Shown here one piece after another: positions 1 to 6,850 of a stretch of 12,779 nucleotides of DNA; position 1 is the stretch's first letter, and each line of letters starts with the position of its first letter. Source of the stretch: Thermoanaerobacterales bacterium (lineage in GTDB: Bacteria > Bacillota > Thermosediminibacteria > Thermosediminibacterales > Tepidanaerobacteraceae); NCBI GenBank assembly GCA_012839145.1, contig DUNY01000422.1, positions 1-12,779 on the forward strand. Reading direction: 5' to 3'. Both the position numbers and the translations under genes were made by a program. The notes under the pieces were generated by a model, which worked only from the letters and a program-made list of their open reading frames with translations, had not been told where the DNA came from and did not search any database.

Positions 1-45
1 GATGATCAGTAAAATTAGTCAATTGTATCTATTAGAAATGAGTGG

Positions 46-2268
46 TTGTATATGATAGATAGCAATTATATATATACGAGAGATTGTGTACAGGGCAGTA
101 ATCCGCCCTGTACTTCTGTCTGTCCAATAAATTTTAAAACAAGAGACTTTCTATCAAAATTACAAAGAGGCAACTTTAATGGGGCATATAGGGAGTACGC
201 AAAAAATGTAATATTCCCGGGTATCGTATCTAAAATATGCAATCAAAACTGCCACGAGATTTGTCCTGAGAAAATATCTGTTTTAAAACTTGAAGCTGCT
301 GTTGTCAGATATGCAGATAGAAAGGAGCCCATTAACTATAATCTGCCGGGTAGAAAGGAGAAAATAGCCATTATTGGTGGTGGCCTTTCCGGTATGGCCT
401 GTGCCCACAGATTGTCAACAAGAAGATATAATGTTACTATTTTCGAAAGAGAAGACTCTGTTGGAGGAAGCCTGAAGGATCTCATAGACGCAGATGATCT
501 GAATGATGAATTTGAGCTTCAATTCAAGTATTTAAATTATACATTGGAAACTAATCAAGAGATTATTACTTTGGATGACCTTGATTATGATGCTGTTTAT
601 ATAGCCACCGGAAAGCACGGAAATGATTTTGGATTATTAAAATCTTGGAACAGTAAAAGTCTGGGTACTTCCAAAAAAGGAGTTTTTCTAGGAGGTAAAG
701 TCACCGGTTGCAATGATATGGAAGCACTTATGGATGGAATGATTGCTGCTGCTTCCATTGAGAAGTATATCAAGGTAGGGAAAATGGACGGACAGGCGGA
801 TACATACCACGACCCGTCATGTAAAATACCGGTGGAGTATAATGATAATGCTCAACCGATTATCCCCTTAAATGGAGAATACTATACTAAGGAAGAAGCT
901 GTAAAAGAAGCTAAGCGCTGCATTTTATGTGACTGTACAAAATGCAAGGATAGGTGTGATTTTTTACAGCATATGGATTTACTGCCCCGGAAGGTTGAAA
1001 GCGATGCCCAAATGGCTAAATCCGCAGATGAAGGACTTTTTGAACGCGTAGGTACTAGAATGATTGTTTCATGCAGTGTATGCGGACTTTGCGGTGCTGT
1101 GTGCCAGGAGGATATAAATGTTGAAGATATACTTATCGAAAGTAAAAAAATGCTGTATGAAAGCGGACATTTTCCCCCACCGTTTCACGATTTTTATTTG
1201 CGGGATATGATGAGCGCCTTAAGTGAAGCATATGCTGTTAAAGCAGCTCCTGGATATGAAACAGCAACCTATATGTTCTTCCCCGGATGTCAAATGACCG
1301 CATCCGGTACTGAGCATGTGGAAAGAGCATATGGATATATGCTCAAAAAGAATCCTGACACAGCACTGATGCTTGGCTGCTGTGGTGTTCCGGCTCTATG
1401 GGCGGGGAACCAAGACCTGATGAAAAAAGTACTGGATAAGCTCAAGAATGAGTGGGAAAATCTAGGTAAACCGATACTTGTGTCTGCATGCCCTTCCTGT
1501 TTAAAAACATTCAGTAATTATGCCGATGAGCTCGAGTGTATATCGATTTATGAATATATAGCTGATAGGGGATTACCGGAAAATGCCTCATCCATTAATG
1601 GAGACTGGGCTGTATTTGACCCATGCTCAAGCAGGAATTTTCCCAAAATGCAAACATCGGTCAGAAATCTGTCTAATAGGCTTGGGGCTGAATTGGTAGA
1701 GCTTAACAGCAGCGGCCCTGAAGCTCGATGTTGTGGGATGGGAGGCCACATATATCCTGCAAATCCTGAGGTATTTCACAAAATGCTGAATTCTTCAATT
1801 AACGAATCTGAACTTCCATACATTACGTATTGCATGAATTGCAGAAATTTGTTTTTGTCTGCGGACAAGAAATGCAATCACATATTAGATGGTGTTCTTG
1901 GTGTTAAGCCATTGGAGAAGCCTTTCCATATATCTGAGTTAAGAAAGAACAGAATCAGGCTTAAGAAACATCTACTGAAGGAGATATGGGGAGAGGATTT
2001 TGAGATAGAAAAAAAGAAGTACAGCGTAAAATTGAAAATATCTGAAGAAATTTATGATAAAATGGATATGTTGCATATATCAGAAGAAGATGTTTATGAT
2101 GTTGTAGAACATTGCATTCAAAGCAATGAAGAAATACTTGAACCGAAAACAGAGATATATACAGGTTATAAGCAAATTGGAATATTTACTTACTGGGTAC
2201 AGTATAAGAAAAATGATGATAATATTGAAGTAGTAAATACCTATGTTCACAGAATACAAATAGACTAA
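46..2268 (+). CDS. FAD/iron-sulfur oxidoreductase with GltD-like N-terminus and two HdrB-type CCG domains
   Basis: A 740-residue cytoplasmic redox protein with no signal peptide. Residues 14-74 carry a Fer4_20-type cysteine set (C14, C22, C26, then C65, C69, C73) as at the N-terminus of GltD and dihydropyrimidine dehydrogenase. Residues 108-116 (AIIGGGLSG) and E134 form an FAD-binding Rossmann motif; YIATG (185-189) and GVFLGGKVTG (212-221) are the later FAD-domain motifs. C292/295/297/300/304 and C343/346/349/353 look like [4Fe-4S] ligands. Two CCG domains follow: C415...C445-C446-G...C482xxC485 and C527...C562-C563-G...C596xxC599, as in heterodisulfide reductase HdrB/HdrD. The last ~100 residues (about 640-740) are unrecognised. 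Only about 100 residues separate the FAD motif from the GVFLGG motif, so the NAD(P)H-binding insert of GltD seems absent. The frame opens after a TAG at 16-18; TTG at 46 or ATG at 52 could start it and neither has a clear Shine-Dalgarno. Electron donor and substrate cannot be named. Confidence 0.85.
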   Translation: MYMIDSNYIYTRDCVQGSNPPCTSVCPINFKTRDFLSKLQRGNFNGAYREYAKNVIFPGIVSKICNQNCHEICPEKISVLKLEAAVVRYADRKEPINYNLPGRKEKIAIIGGGLSGMACAHRLSTRRYNVTIFEREDSVGGSLKDLIDADDLNDEFELQFKYLNYTLETNQEIITLDDLDYDAVYIATGKHGNDFGLLKSWNSKSLGTSKKGVFLGGKVTGCNDMEALMDGMIAAASIEKYIKVGKMDGQADTYHDPSCKIPVEYNDNAQPIIPLNGEYYTKEEAVKEAKRCILCDCTKCKDRCDFLQHMDLLPRKVESDAQMAKSADEGLFERVGTRMIVSCSVCGLCGAVCQEDINVEDILIESKKMLYESGHFPPPFHDFYLRDMMSALSEAYAVKAAPGYETATYMFFPGCQMTASGTEHVERAYGYMLKKNPDTALMLGCCGVPALWAGNQDLMKKVLDKLKNEWENLGKPILVSACPSCLKTFSNYADELECISIYEYIADRGLPENASSINGDWAVFDPCSSRNFPKMQTSVRNLSNRLGAELVELNSSGPEARCCGMGGHIYPANPEVFHKMLNSSINESELPYITYCMNCRNLFLSADKKCNHILDGVLGVKPLEKPFHISELRKNRIRLKKHLLKEIWGEDFEIEKKKYSVKLKISEEIYDKMDMLHISEEDVYDVVEHCIQSNEEILEPKTEIYTGYKQIGIFTYWVQYKKNDDNIEVVNTYVHRIQID

Positions 2269-2299
2269 AGGTGACAGGGGGACGGACCCCTTGACACCT
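2269..2299. repeat. GC-rich dispersed palindrome, copy 1
   Basis: Begins immediately after the TAA of the preceding gene. The arms are AGGTGACAGGGG and CCCCTTGACACCT around a GACGGA core. The outer and inner arm bases pair but the middle does not: the left arm is the GGTGACA form while the right arm is the complement of the GGTGTCA form, so this copy looks like a hybrid of the two versions seen in this window. It could form a hairpin at the mRNA 3' end, but no T-run follows, so it is a poor intrinsic terminator. Confidence 0.8.
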
Positions 2300-2319
2300 C
2301 ATGCATACCATTTACCTAA

Positions 2320-2348
2320 TTGACTTTCAGCTGTAATCGTATTAAGAT
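2320..2348 (+). promoter_or_regulatory. Candidate vegetative promoter of the FMN-binding lipoprotein gene
   Basis: TTGACT (2320-2325), a 17-nt spacer and TAAGAT (2343-2348) match a SigA-type promoter. Transcription would start near 2355 and give a leader of about 100 nt that contains the palindrome at 2391-2419. This is a consensus match only. Confidence 0.5.
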
Positions 2349-2390
2349 TCAAGTAAATAAACAAGGATTAAGACAGTGTAAGGAAACATC

Positions 2391-2419
2391 AGGTGACAGA
2401 GGTACGTCCCCTGTCACCT
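2391..2419. repeat. GC-rich dispersed palindrome, copy 2
   Basis: Arms AGGTGACAG and CTGTCACCT are perfectly complementary around AGGTACGTCCC-like inner bases; the core has diverged from GGGGACGGACCCC. It lies 34 nt before the lipoprotein start codon, inside its presumed 5' untranslated region, where a hairpin could affect translation or RNA stability. Confidence 0.75.
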
Positions 2420-2453
2420 TCGCTTTCATTGTTACCCGGAACGGGGGCCCATT

Positions 2454-3812
2454 ATGAAATACAAGCAAATTATTATTATATTGCTTTTAAGCACTATGCT
2501 TTTAATTACAGCTTGTTCTAATTTATCCGGAAAAAAAGACACAGAGGAAATAACACCAATGCCTCTTCAAAGGACAACTTATATAGGCTATTCCGACGCT
2601 TCCGATCACGGCTATGCAATGGCCATGATAACATTGAAAGACGACAAAATGACCCATGTTGTATTGAAGGAGTTTACGGAGCTTTCTGTTGAAAAGGATT
2701 TTTCCGTTTATGAGTATGCCCCGTCGGTTCAGGCTCAAGCAGTGCTGCCTCAAAGGTTTATCAAAGCTCAAAGTATTGATGTGGAAGGGATAAGCGGTGC
2801 TACTGCCAGCTTTGACCGTTACAGACAGGCGTTAAAAAGAGCGCTTAATAGTGCAAAAACAAAAGATGGGCAAAGGAAATACTTTGATGGTATTTTTCAA
2901 GGACGGTCCAGGGCCGACAATCATGGCTACGGTATAGCTCTTGTAGAAATCAAAGATGACAGGATAATCGGAGTCAAGCTTAAAGAAGTGGATGAAAAAG
3001 GGGAGTTGAAAGACTTTGAAACATACCCCCATGAACCGTCTAAAGAAGCCCATGCCAAACTGCCCCAATGGTTTGTGGAAAGTAATTCCCCGGACATCGA
3101 TAATTTTACCGGCGCAACCCATAGTACCGACAAATATAAAGAGGCGGTAGACAACGCCTTGAGAAAAGCCCTTATAGAGAGAAGTTTGCCGGATTTAATC
3201 GACGGTACTTATACTGCGGTATCCGATGTGGACAGTAAAGGATACTCCGGTGCTTCCGTAACTATAGAAAACAATATGATTGTTGAAGTAAAACTAAAAG
3301 AATATGATGAGATTTCAATGGAAAAGGATTTTGCTTCTTACGAATATGAGCCTTCGGTCAATGCCCATACGGAACTGCCTTGGACCTTTCTTGCCGCCCA
3401 ATCTTTTGATGTGGACGTGGTAACCGGGGCCACTCACAGCAGCGAACATTATATTCAGGCAGTGCAGAGGGCTTTAGTAAAGGCTTCCTGGGCCGAAAAA
3501 GACGGAGAATACTTTGACGGAGTGTTTCAAGCCCGGTCAGAAATCGATGACCACGGTTATTGTATAGCCGTTGTAAAAATAAAAGACGATAAAATAACAG
3601 ATGCAGTATTAAAAGATATTGATGCAAAAGGTCAAGAAAAAGATTTTGAGAAATACGATTACGAACCGTCAAAAAAAGCATTCAAAGAGCTTCCCGAAAG
3701 ATTTGTCCGAGAAAACTCCTACCAAGTGGACATAGTGACCGGAGCTACCCACAGCTCAATAAAATACCGCGATGCAGTAAAAAAAGCCATGGAAAGCGCA
3801 AAGAAGCGATGA
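2454..3812 (+). CDS. Secreted lipoprotein with four tandem FMN-binding domains
   Basis: 452 residues. A type II signal peptide (MKYK, hydrophobic core, lipobox LITAC) gives lipidated Cys21, so the protein should sit on the outer face of the membrane. Four FMN_bind-like domains follow, each about 105 residues, with the motif (S/T)GAT: T117, T222, T327 and T432, exactly 105 apart. In RnfG/NqrC-type proteins this motif (Dxx(S/T)GA(T/S)) carries FMN attached by the transferase ApbE, so up to four covalent flavins are inferred. Repeats 2-4 keep the Asp (D216, D321, D426); repeat 1 has Glu111. Repeats 1 and 3 resemble each other (EKDF..YEY.PSV), as do 2 and 4 (KDFE.Y..EPSK), so a two-domain unit was probably duplicated. 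Listeria PplA is a known two-site flavinylated lipoprotein for extracellular electron transfer; a similar role is likely but unproven. No ApbE gene is in the window. The ribosome binding site is weak (ACGGGGG). Confidence 0.88.
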   Translation: MKYKQIIIILLLSTMLLITACSNLSGKKDTEEITPMPLQRTTYIGYSDASDHGYAMAMITLKDDKMTHVVLKEFTELSVEKDFSVYEYAPSVQAQAVLPQRFIKAQSIDVEGISGATASFDRYRQALKRALNSAKTKDGQRKYFDGIFQGRSRADNHGYGIALVEIKDDRIIGVKLKEVDEKGELKDFETYPHEPSKEAHAKLPQWFVESNSPDIDNFTGATHSTDKYKEAVDNALRKALIERSLPDLIDGTYTAVSDVDSKGYSGASVTIENNMIVEVKLKEYDEISMEKDFASYEYEPSVNAHTELPWTFLAAQSFDVDVVTGATHSSEHYIQAVQRALVKASWAEKDGEYFDGVFQARSEIDDHGYCIAVVKIKDDKITDAVLKDIDAKGQEKDFEKYDYEPSKKAFKELPERFVRENSYQVDIVTGATHSSIKYRDAVKKAMESAKKR

Positions 3813-3825
3813 GGACGCCTCTTCC

Positions 3826-3867
3826 GGTGACAGGGGGGGTGACAGGGGGACGGACCCCTTGTCACCT
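3826..3867. repeat. GC-rich palindrome, copy 3, with duplicated left arm; possible terminator
   Basis: A complete palindrome at 3838-3867 (arms GGTGACAGGGG and CCCCTTGTCACC) is preceded by a second copy of its left arm starting at 3826, a 12-nt period. It starts 13 nt after the lipoprotein stop codon and is followed by CTTTATGCTTTTTTGC, so it may also work as the intrinsic terminator of that gene. Confidence 0.75.
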
Positions 3868-4163
3868 CTTTATGCTTTTTTGCTGTACATGAAGTTTAAT
3901 CTTAGTGTAGAAAGTAACTCCAGTGAAGATAACGGCACCACTTCCTAAATCAAGACCTGTTGCTTGTAGCTTGGTCCTGCACTATGCAAGACTGGTCCAA
4001 TATAGTCCTGCACGCTACCCATGCTGCGTTTGTCCCTTGTAGGGGCAGTCTTTGATCGCCAGCTTTAAGAACAACAACGTTCTTGTTTAAAAGGAATCCC
4101 TTGCCGTCATCTTCGCCTCAGAAGGAATTTTTACATTGAAACCAAGTTAAAATTGAGGAGAAG
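3868..4163. other. Intergenic stretch without an intact gene; possible gene remnant on the minus strand
   Basis: No complete gene is visible. Read on the minus strand, two short out-of-register stretches look protein-like: one containing GKGFLLNKNVVVLKAGDQ and ending at a stop at 3950-3952, and one ending in SGAVIFTGVTFYTKIKL then a stop at 3862-3864 inside the palindrome. These could be the remains of a frameshifted gene, but I recognise no family and chance is possible. A small inverted repeat, AAGAAC/GTTCTT, lies at 4067-4084. Confidence 0.3.
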
Positions 4164-4883
4164 TCAGCTAAGTGAATCTATTTCCTCTTTTGTCAGCTCT
4201 CGCCACTGGCCTGGAGCAAGCTCATCGTCCAGCTTCAAAGGTCCAAGGGTCAGCCGCTTTAACAAAATCACTTCCTTGTTCCGAGCTTTCATCATGCGCT
4301 TTATTTGGTGAAACTTGCCTTCACATATAGTTACATAAGCCCGTGAAATATCCTCACTTTCCAAAATATCCAGCTTTGCCGGCAATGTGGTAAAATCTTC
4401 AAGCTCTATGCCTTGAGTAAAGGCTTCCACATCGCACTGCTTAAGTTTTCCCCGAACCTCCACATAATAAGTCTTATCAACCCGGTTTTTAGGTGACAGC
4501 AGCCTATGGGCCATCTTGCCGTTATCGGTAAGGAATACAAGCCCCTGGGCATCCTTATCAAGTCTGCCTACCGGAAAAAGCTTCCGGTGTGAATATTCCC
4601 CTTGAAGTAAATCGATGACAGTGATTTCCACATTGTCCCTAGTGGAGCAAATAACACCTTCAGGCTTATTCATCATAATATATATATTTTCATGATATGC
4701 AAGATACTTCCCTGCCACTACTATCTCGTCCACCGAAGGGTTTACATGACATCCCGCATCATTTACAACAATTCCGTTGATAGAAACCTGTCCCGTTTTA
4801 ATCAGTTTTTTGACATCCTTTCGGCTGCCATAACCTGATGCGGCCAAGATTTTATCAATTCGTTGGGTTTTTTGTTTCTTCAT
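4164..4883 (-). CDS. rsuA: 16S rRNA pseudouridine synthase, RsuA family
   Basis: 239 residues, the usual length for RsuA. An S4 RNA-binding domain (about residues 7-60, RIDKILAASGYGSRKDVKKL) precedes the pseudouridine synthase domain: MMNKPEGVICSTRD (70-83), the catalytic motif GRLDKDAQGL with D109 as nucleophile, AHRLLSPKNRVDKTYYVEV (125-143) and the C-terminal EGKFHQIKRMM (188-198). RsuA converts U516 of 16S rRNA to pseudouridine during small-subunit assembly. The CSTRD/VDKTYY pattern fits RsuA better than RluB/RluE, but the substrate cannot be proven from sequence. The ATG has a good upstream AGGTG. It lies 160 nt downstream of proC on the same strand with its own promoter, so co-transcription is optional. 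No intrinsic terminator is evident after it. Confidence 0.88.
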   Translation of the reverse strand: MKKQKTQRIDKILAASGYGSRKDVKKLIKTGQVSINGIVVNDAGCHVNPSVDEIVVAGKYLAYHENIYIMMNKPEGVICSTRDNVEITVIDLLQGEYSHRKLFPVGRLDKDAQGLVFLTDNGKMAHRLLSPKNRVDKTYYVEVRGKLKQCDVEAFTQGIELEDFTTLPAKLDILESEDISRAYVTICEGKFHQIKRMMKARNKEVILLKRLTLGPLKLDDELAPGQWRELTKEEIDSLS

Positions 4884-4940
4884 GGTTTACACCTCGATTA
4901 CACTTGTCATCTCACCTTTATATCTTATATACCGTGGTTG

Positions 4941-4970
4941 ATTATATAATAAACGAATATGGCTTTGCAA
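4941..4970 (-). promoter_or_regulatory. Candidate vegetative promoter of rsuA
   Basis: On the minus strand, TTGCAA (4970-4965), an 18-nt spacer and TATAAT (4946-4941) form a SigA-like promoter, about 57 nt upstream of the rsuA start codon. Confidence 0.55.
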
Positions 4971-5043
4971 ATAACATGGCTAGTATCAACTGTAAAGGAA
5001 CATTTCTCACTAAATAATAAGATTCACGATGACTGTTTAAGAA

Positions 5044-5874
5044 TCAGTTTTTCCCTAAATCTATGGTTTTATTATAAGCACCTAATACGGCTTGAATTGC
5101 AGCACTTCTAAAACCATGTTTTTCAAGTTCTGCAACACCAACGATGGTGGATCCGCCAGGAGAACATACAGCATCTTTTAATATTCCAGGATGGTGTCGG
5201 CTTTCTATTACCATTGCAGCGGCACCTAAAACGGCCTGAGCAGCATATTTAATAGCCTTGTCTCGGGGCAAGCCTGTCATTACAGCACCATCGGCTAAAG
5301 CTTCAATAAACATATAAGCATATGCGGGGGTACAGCCCATGGCAACATTTGCTGCATCCATATCTTCTTCGCTGATACGATCAAATTTGCCGGCTGCATT
5401 CATAATGGAAATAAACTGATCAAAATCTTTTTCACTGACCACTGCTTCCTTATTGTTGGAAGTAAGTAAAATCATACCTTTGCCGATAGACACAGGGGTA
5501 TTGGGCATTATGCGAATGATTGGAAGCTCTATATCTAATTTCTTTTTAATATTTTCTATTGTCACACCGGCAGCCATTGAAACTAATGCTCGGGGTTTAT
5601 CTGTTTCAATACATTCCTTAAGCACTGGATTGATTTCTTTAATCACTGAATTTAACACCTGTGGTTTTACAGCCAACATTATATAGTGTGCACTGCGCAC
5701 AACTTCTACATTATCACTGGCAACACAGCATCCTAGCTTGTCTGCAAGGGCCTTGGCCTTATCTAGTAAATAGTCGGTTATAATGACATCCTTTGGGTCA
5801 TTGCCACGACAGGCCGCTGTTATTAACGCACTCCCCATATTCCCTGCACCAATAAAACCGATTTTTTTTTCCAT
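5044..5874 (-). CDS. proC: Pyrroline-5-carboxylate reductase
   Basis: 276 residues from the preferred start. ProC reduces 1-pyrroline-5-carboxylate to L-proline with NAD(P)H, the last step of proline synthesis, in the cytoplasm. The N-terminal Rossmann motif is GAGNMG (9-14), followed by AVKP (68-71) and MPNTP (123-127). The C-terminal dimerisation and substrate region carries GCTPAYAY (180-187) and the family signature CSPGGSTIVGVAELE (237-251). Three in-frame starts exist: GTG 5883, ATG 5880 and ATG 5874. The AGAAGG Shine-Dalgarno is 8 nt from ATG 5874 but only about 2 nt from ATG 5880, so 5874 is chosen. The gene is monocistronic or weakly linked to rsuA downstream. Confidence 0.95.
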   Translation of the reverse strand: MEKKIGFIGAGNMGSALITAACRGNDPKDVIITDYLLDKAKALADKLGCCVASDNVEVVRSAHYIMLAVKPQVLNSVIKEINPVLKECIETDKPRALVSMAAGVTIENIKKKLDIELPIIRIMPNTPVSIGKGMILLTSNNKEAVVSEKDFDQFISIMNAAGKFDRISEEDMDAANVAMGCTPAYAYMFIEALADGAVMTGLPRDKAIKYAAQAVLGAAAMVIESRHHPGILKDAVCSPGGSTIVGVAELEKHGFRSAAIQAVLGAYNKTIDLGKN

Positions 5875-5955
5875 ATTCATCACCTTCTAAAATAGTTAAT
5901 TTAAATAATTTTTGCTCTTAAATTTTTACATATCATGAATAGCCATATACTTTAT

Positions 5956-5984
5956 ATTATACTGTACTTTGCTAGATTGTACAA
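5956..5984 (-). promoter_or_regulatory. Candidate vegetative promoter of proC
   Basis: On the minus strand, TTGTAC (5984-5979), a 17-nt spacer and a perfect TATAAT (5961-5956). The start codon is about 80 nt downstream. Confidence 0.65.
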
Positions 5985-6062
5985 ATTCTTTTGAGATTTT
6001 TGTTTTACGTATTGAGTAAATTCTAATTACAGGTCCCCTTATTGGGCGGAATTTTCACAATC

Positions 6063-6097
6063 AAAAAACCCGACATTATAAAAATGTCGGGTTTTTT
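6063..6097. terminator. Symmetrical intrinsic terminator
   Basis: AAAAAACCCGACAT (6063-6076) pairs perfectly with ATGTCGGGTTTTTT (6084-6097) across a 7-nt loop. On either strand the stem is preceded by A's and ends in a T-run. It would stop minus-strand transcripts of the 30-residue membrane protein gene before they enter the proC promoter region. Confidence 0.9.
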
Positions 6098-6153
6098 AGC
6101 AAGATCTGCATCTTGACAATTCAAAGGTAACTTAGCTTATGGTGCATGGGATC

Positions 6154-6246
6154 TTACTTGCTAAGCAGGGGGAAAAGCAAGAAGAGTATGGGGATCAAGA
6201 GAATGATGATGATGATTATAAACAGCCAGAACAAAGCTTGAGTCAT
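6154..6246 (-). CDS. 30-residue single-membrane-segment protein (cassette A)
   Basis: A tiny gene easily missed by length cut-offs. The product begins MTQALFWLF, continues as an almost unbroken hydrophobic helix rich in Ile and Leu, and ends LLFPLLSK. It has a strong Shine-Dalgarno, AAAGGAGG, about 9 nt before the ATG. Its reality is supported by a second copy at 8081-8182: the two align without gaps over 30 residues with 22 identities, including MTQ, FW, the central LLIPI and FLLFPLL. It lies 78 nt downstream of the 139-residue gene on the same strand, with its own promoter-like element in between and the terminator at 6063-6097 beyond it. Two prolines split the helix. Function unknown; a membrane anchor, partner or small regulator of the neighbouring gene products are possibilities. 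Confidence 0.8.
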   Translation of the reverse strand: MTQALFWLFIIIIIILLIPILFLLFPLLSK

Positions 6247-6284
6247 TTGGAGTTCCTCCTTTCATTTTTGGCATTTCTTTTGCC

Positions 6285-6300
6285 CTGATACATAATATGC
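6285..6300 (-). promoter_or_regulatory. Shared 16-nt promoter-like element before the small membrane protein gene (A)
   Basis: Minus-strand reading is GCATATTATGTATCAG. The same element, with small changes, precedes the three other minus-strand cassette genes (6771-6786, 8286-8302, 9167-9182). CATATTAT fits the CATANNNT -10 of SigE/SigK-type sporulation promoters, and an AC dinucleotide lies 15 nt upstream. It is 39 nt from the start codon. Confidence 0.5.
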
Positions 6301-6324
6301 ATCATCCTTTTTCTGTGACACAGT

Positions 6325-6744
6325 TCAACTTTCTTTTATTGCACTGACCACCGTATTTGCCATGAGATGTTGAAATTCTTGAGTTTGTATAAGACCCAAT
6401 ACCATGGGAAACCACATATCACTCCTGATGGGCATACCGCTGGCAATAGTTATTTCTTCAACTTTCCCTTCTAACTTATCCTGAGCTTTTTCCGTAATAT
6501 CGGAAAGACTCATTACCGCTGTTTTTGCATAATCTATGTTATTTATTATGTTGTCAAATATATTCTTTAAATTTCCAGAAGTTATTAACTGTCGAGCGTT
6601 TTTTTTAGTGTTCATTACTGAAACTGTCAGCGGATTATCATTACTTTCCGCTTTTTCATCAAGCTGCTTAAGCTCCTCTTCCAACAGACTTTTCTTTTTA
6701 TCTATATCTTTCAATGCTTGTCGTAGCAACTCATCCTTTTTCAT
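6325..6744 (-). CDS. Uncharacterised 139-residue protein with coiled-coil N-terminus and QTQEFQHL tail (cassette A)
   Basis: I do not recognise the family. Residues 1-34 are heptad-like and highly charged (MKKDELLRQALKDIDKKK, then LLEEELKQLDEK), suggesting a coiled coil. Residues 53-139 align without gaps to residues 64-150 of the protein at 8683-9135: shared blocks are SG.LKN (56-61), KTA (74-76), DKLEG (89-93), GMPI..DMW.PM (103-114) and QTQEFQHL.AN (120-130). No signal peptide or membrane helix is present. A Shine-Dalgarno AAAGGGGG precedes ATG 6744 by about 6 nt, and a GCATAATATA element lies 32 nt upstream. The small membrane protein gene follows on the same strand, and the S8 protease is divergent. 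The paired layout suggests that this protein and the small membrane protein act together; this is inference. Confidence 0.85.
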   Translation of the reverse strand: MKKDELLRQALKDIDKKKSLLEEELKQLDEKAESNDNPLTVSVMNTKKNARQLITSGNLKNIFDNIINNIDYAKTAVMSLSDITEKAQDKLEGKVEEITIASGMPIRSDMWFPMVLGLIQTQEFQHLMANTVVSAIKES

Positions 6745-6763
6745 AAAAGGCCCCCTTTCAATA

Positions 6764-6826
6764 TTTAAAGCTAATGTATATTATGCTATATCACCAATGG
6801 CTGCTACTTTGAATATTTTATATCAG
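6764..6826. promoter_or_regulatory. Duplicated divergent control region, copy A
   Basis: This 63-nt block between the 139-residue gene and the S8 protease is closely similar to 9159-9220. Shared bases include TTTAAAGC, CTAAT, TATGC, ATATCACCAA, TTTGAATA and TTTAT...CAG, in the same order and spacing. It contains the 16-nt element for the minus-strand gene (6771-6786: GCATAATATACATTAG on the minus strand), whose CATAATATA matches the CATANNNTA consensus of SigK. No obvious vegetative promoter for the plus-strand gene is seen inside it. Confidence 0.7.
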
Positions 6827-6850
6827 AAACTGAAGGGAAGGAGGAGAATC

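Noticed and set aside
2269..3867. CRISPR array made of the GGTGACA repeats
   Set aside because: The copies are irregularly spaced, differ in sequence and are separated by a whole gene; they are dispersed palindromes.
6764..6826. SigF/SigG (GYATA -35) forespore promoter reading of the GCATA element
   Set aside because: At the expected 17-18 nt spacing none of the four copies has a conserved -10, whereas the CATAnnnT -10 reading fits all four.
6536..6850. N-terminal extension of the S8 protease frame
   Set aside because: It is antisense to the well-supported 139-residue gene, and an AAGGAGG lies 6 nt before ATG 6851, followed by a credible signal or membrane segment.
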